A stretch of DNA of 64,000 bases, from assembly GCA_017621885.1 (NCBI GenBank), contig JAGASD010000048.1, forward strand, positions 71,013 to 135,012, written 5' to 3'. Position numbers and translations under genes: made by a program. Shown in pieces: positions 62,521 through 64,000 of this stretch. The DNA comes from Clostridia bacterium (GTDB lineage: Bacteria; Bacillota; Clostridia; Oscillospirales; Acutalibacteraceae). Within the stretch, counting starts at the first letter, position 1; each line of letters begins with the position of its first letter. The notes under the pieces were generated by a model. It did not search any database. It was not told the origin of the DNA and saw nothing but the letters and a program-made list of their open reading frames with translations.

Positions 62521-62674
62521 GGAAGGATAATTTGGGTTTTGGTAAGTTAAATCGTTTAATCTTGTTTTTGAATGTACAAAACGAGAGAGTTTTTTTGGTG
62601 ATTTTGATAATTAAATATTCTGACAAATTATGGTAATATAGATATGTATTATTATAATTTTAGTAGATTGTTTT
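62521..62674. other. AT-rich upstream region of terminal LRR gene
   Basis: About 150 nt of AT-rich sequence between the small-RNA promoter and the BspA-like start. A weak CTGACA/TATGTA promoter pair may lie near 62620-62650. No gene is seen. Confidence 0.35.
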
Positions 62675-64000
62675 ATGAAAAAGGGTTTTAAAAGAAGTTT
62701 ATCTCTCCTTCTTGCTATTGCTATCATCTTCAGCTCTGCATACGTAGGGCTTAGTGAGGTTGACTTTGATGGGCTTTTTGTGGTCAAGGCAAAGGCGGTC
62801 ACGATAGGTAATTGCACTTGGACTCTTGATGGCGATACACTTACCATAAGTGGTAGAGGTAAAATAGATGATTATTCATATTCGGGTTTTAATCCGTATT
62901 TAAACGAAAGGTCATATGTTCGTCATCTCGTTATAGAATATGGTGTTACAAGTATAGGTAAGTTTTAATTCAGCGATTTTGAAAAATTAAGTTCTATCAC
63001 AATTCCTGATACCGTAACAAGTATAGGTGATTATGCTTTTCGTAATTGTATAAGCCTTCAAAAAATTATATATTTATTTAATAATACTGTTACATTTTCA
63101 TTAACAAGCATAGGAGAAGGTACTTTTGCAGGTTGCGATAACCTTAGATGGACATCAATTCCGGGTAGTGTGAAAAATATAGGTGAGGGTGCTTTCGCTT
63201 TTTGCGATAATCTTACTTCAATAGATGTTGACCCCGGAAACACAAATTACATTTCGGTTAAGGGCGTTCTGTTTAATGCTAAAAAAACAGAAATCATAAG
63301 CTATCCTGCAGGAAAATCAGATTCGTTTTACTACATTCCTTATGGTGTAACAAGTATTGCTTCTTCAGCATTCGCCGGTTGTACAAATCTTACATTGATT
63401 TCAATTCCTGATGGTGTAACAAGTATAGGCGATTATGCATTTTCTAGTTGTACAAATCTTGCATCGATATCAATCCCTGTTGGTGTAACAAGTATAGGTG
63501 AGTATGCATTTTCTTATTGTGGGAATATTGACTCTATAGATATTCCAAATACCGTAACGAGTATAGATGATTACGCTTTTAAATATTGCATTAAGCTTAT
63601 ATCTGTCACGATTCCCAATAGTGTAACAAGTATAGGCAGGGGTGCTTTTGAGTATTGTATAAGCATTGAATCTGTCACAATTCCAAATAGTGTAACATCA
63701 ATAGGTGAGTTTGCCTTTTTGAACTGTTCTTGGCTTGCCATTAATGGCTATAGGGGTTCTTGTGCGGAATCTTATGAACATGAAAATAATATTGAGTTTA
63801 TACCTATAACTTGCACCGATAATGATATGGAGCATATAGTCGGTGATTGGCTTATTGATAAATATGCAACTTGTACAGTAAAAGGTTCTAAGCATAAAGA
63901 ATGTACTGTTTGTGGAGAAATTGTTGAAACTACAACAATCCCTGCGATTGGACATACGGAAATCATAAATAAAGGTGTTGCTGCGACCTGCACAACAAGC
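62675..64000 (+). pseudogene. BspA-type leucine-rich-repeat surface protein, in-frame stop, cut by window edge
   Basis: The ATG at 62675 opens a signal peptide (KRSLSLLLAIAIIFSSAY), a CTWTLDGDTLTISG strand module and the first LRR unit, then an in-frame TAA at 62966-62968 after SIGKF. The same frame continues without further stops to base 64000 with at least seven LRR_5 repeats (consensus SITIPNSVTSIGEYAFSYC) and an Ig-like/InlJ-type cysteine-containing segment (ATCTVKGSKHKECTVCGE). So one codon interrupts an otherwise intact BspA-like adhesin. There is no clear ribosome-binding site. Nonsense mutation, read-through or sequence error are possible. Confidence 0.75.
63345..63725 (+). repeat. 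69-nt tandem coding repeats (23-residue LRR_5 units)
   Basis: The core GTAACAAGTATAGG, or close variants, recurs about every 69 nt near 63348, 63417, 63486, 63555, 63624 and 63693, each coding VTSIGxxAF. The DNA-level conservation of several units makes repeat-number change by recombination plausible. Confidence 0.8.

Noticed and set aside
1-64000. tRNA, rRNA, prophage, transposase or CRISPR features
   Set aside because: I scanned the intergenic gaps for tRNA arms (GTTCGA-type), rRNA cores, spacer-repeat arrays and transposase motifs and saw none; the gaps are filled by promoters, terminators, the T-box, the repeat element and the sRNA candidate.

Overview
The window reads as a stretch of chromosome from an AT-rich, spore-former-type Clostridia, most likely an uncultured gut member of the Oscillospirales/Ruminococcaceae group. 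The reasons are a SigH-like sigma factor, an IreB phosphoprotein gene, an IspH-ribosomal-protein-S1 fusion, a T-box leader in front of pheST, BspA-type leucine-rich-repeat surface proteins and ATG/GTG/TTG starts behind strong GGAGG sites. I see no rRNA, tRNA, prophage, transposase or CRISPR array. Species cannot be named from the sequence alone.

Layout. 1-6.8 kb: acetate kinase (cut by the window edge), divergent from tmcAL, a BaiN/YhiN flavoprotein, a repeat-flanked non-coding insert, then cmk and the ispH-S1 fusion. 6.9-9.2 kb: small zinc-ribbon proteins and the sigma factor. 9.3-13.2 kb (minus strand): a DapA/NanA-family aldolase, GTP-type PEP carboxykinase and a membrane-anchored alpha/beta hydrolase. 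13.3-20 kb (plus): a DivIVA-like coiled coil, an orphan fumarase beta subunit, a DUF47/PhoU-like protein, PcrA helicase, a zinc-ribbon membrane protein and a frameshifted GPH-type sugar transporter. 20-26.4 kb: RodA, tsaE-tsaB-rpiB-phosphoesterase, a secreted BspA/FnIII protein, an unknown small gene and ireB. 26.4-31.2 kb: pheST with its T-box, and a ChbG/YdjC deacetylase.

31.4-44.4 kb is a carbohydrate region. It is dominated by a minus-strand myo-inositol catabolic operon of ten genes (aldolase-iolC-DUF218-iolB-iolD-iolE-iolA-iolG) that ends in a translationally coupled redox pair: a CrtI-like FAD oxidoreductase and a flavin/2Fe-2S reductase. IolG, IolE, IolD, IolB, IolC, IolJ and IolA would take inositol to acetyl-CoA plus dihydroxyacetone phosphate. 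No regulator or transporter gene for the pathway lies in the window. A perfect 16-bp inverted repeat sits just upstream of a good promoter for this operon.

44.7-49.9 kb: YhhN, AlaX, a metallo-beta-lactamase-fold hydrolase, a YgjP peptidase and a ceramidase-like protein, then rnhA on the other strand. 50.4-62.3 kb: a degenerate nucleotidyltransferase/hexapeptide/phosphomannomutase-like protein, RNase J, GdpP, L9, DnaB, TilS, Hpt and FtsH, a housekeeping run that joins two clusters usually separate in Bacillus. FtsH appears to start at a rare ATT codon. 62.3-62.5 kb holds a candidate small RNA with its own promoter and operator-like palindrome. The window ends in a second BspA-type gene with an in-frame stop.

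Three genes (the transporter, a CBM9-like protein and the terminal BspA gene) are broken by single-base events. These may be real decay, phase variation or sequence error. Start codons were chosen mainly by ribosome-binding-site spacing.
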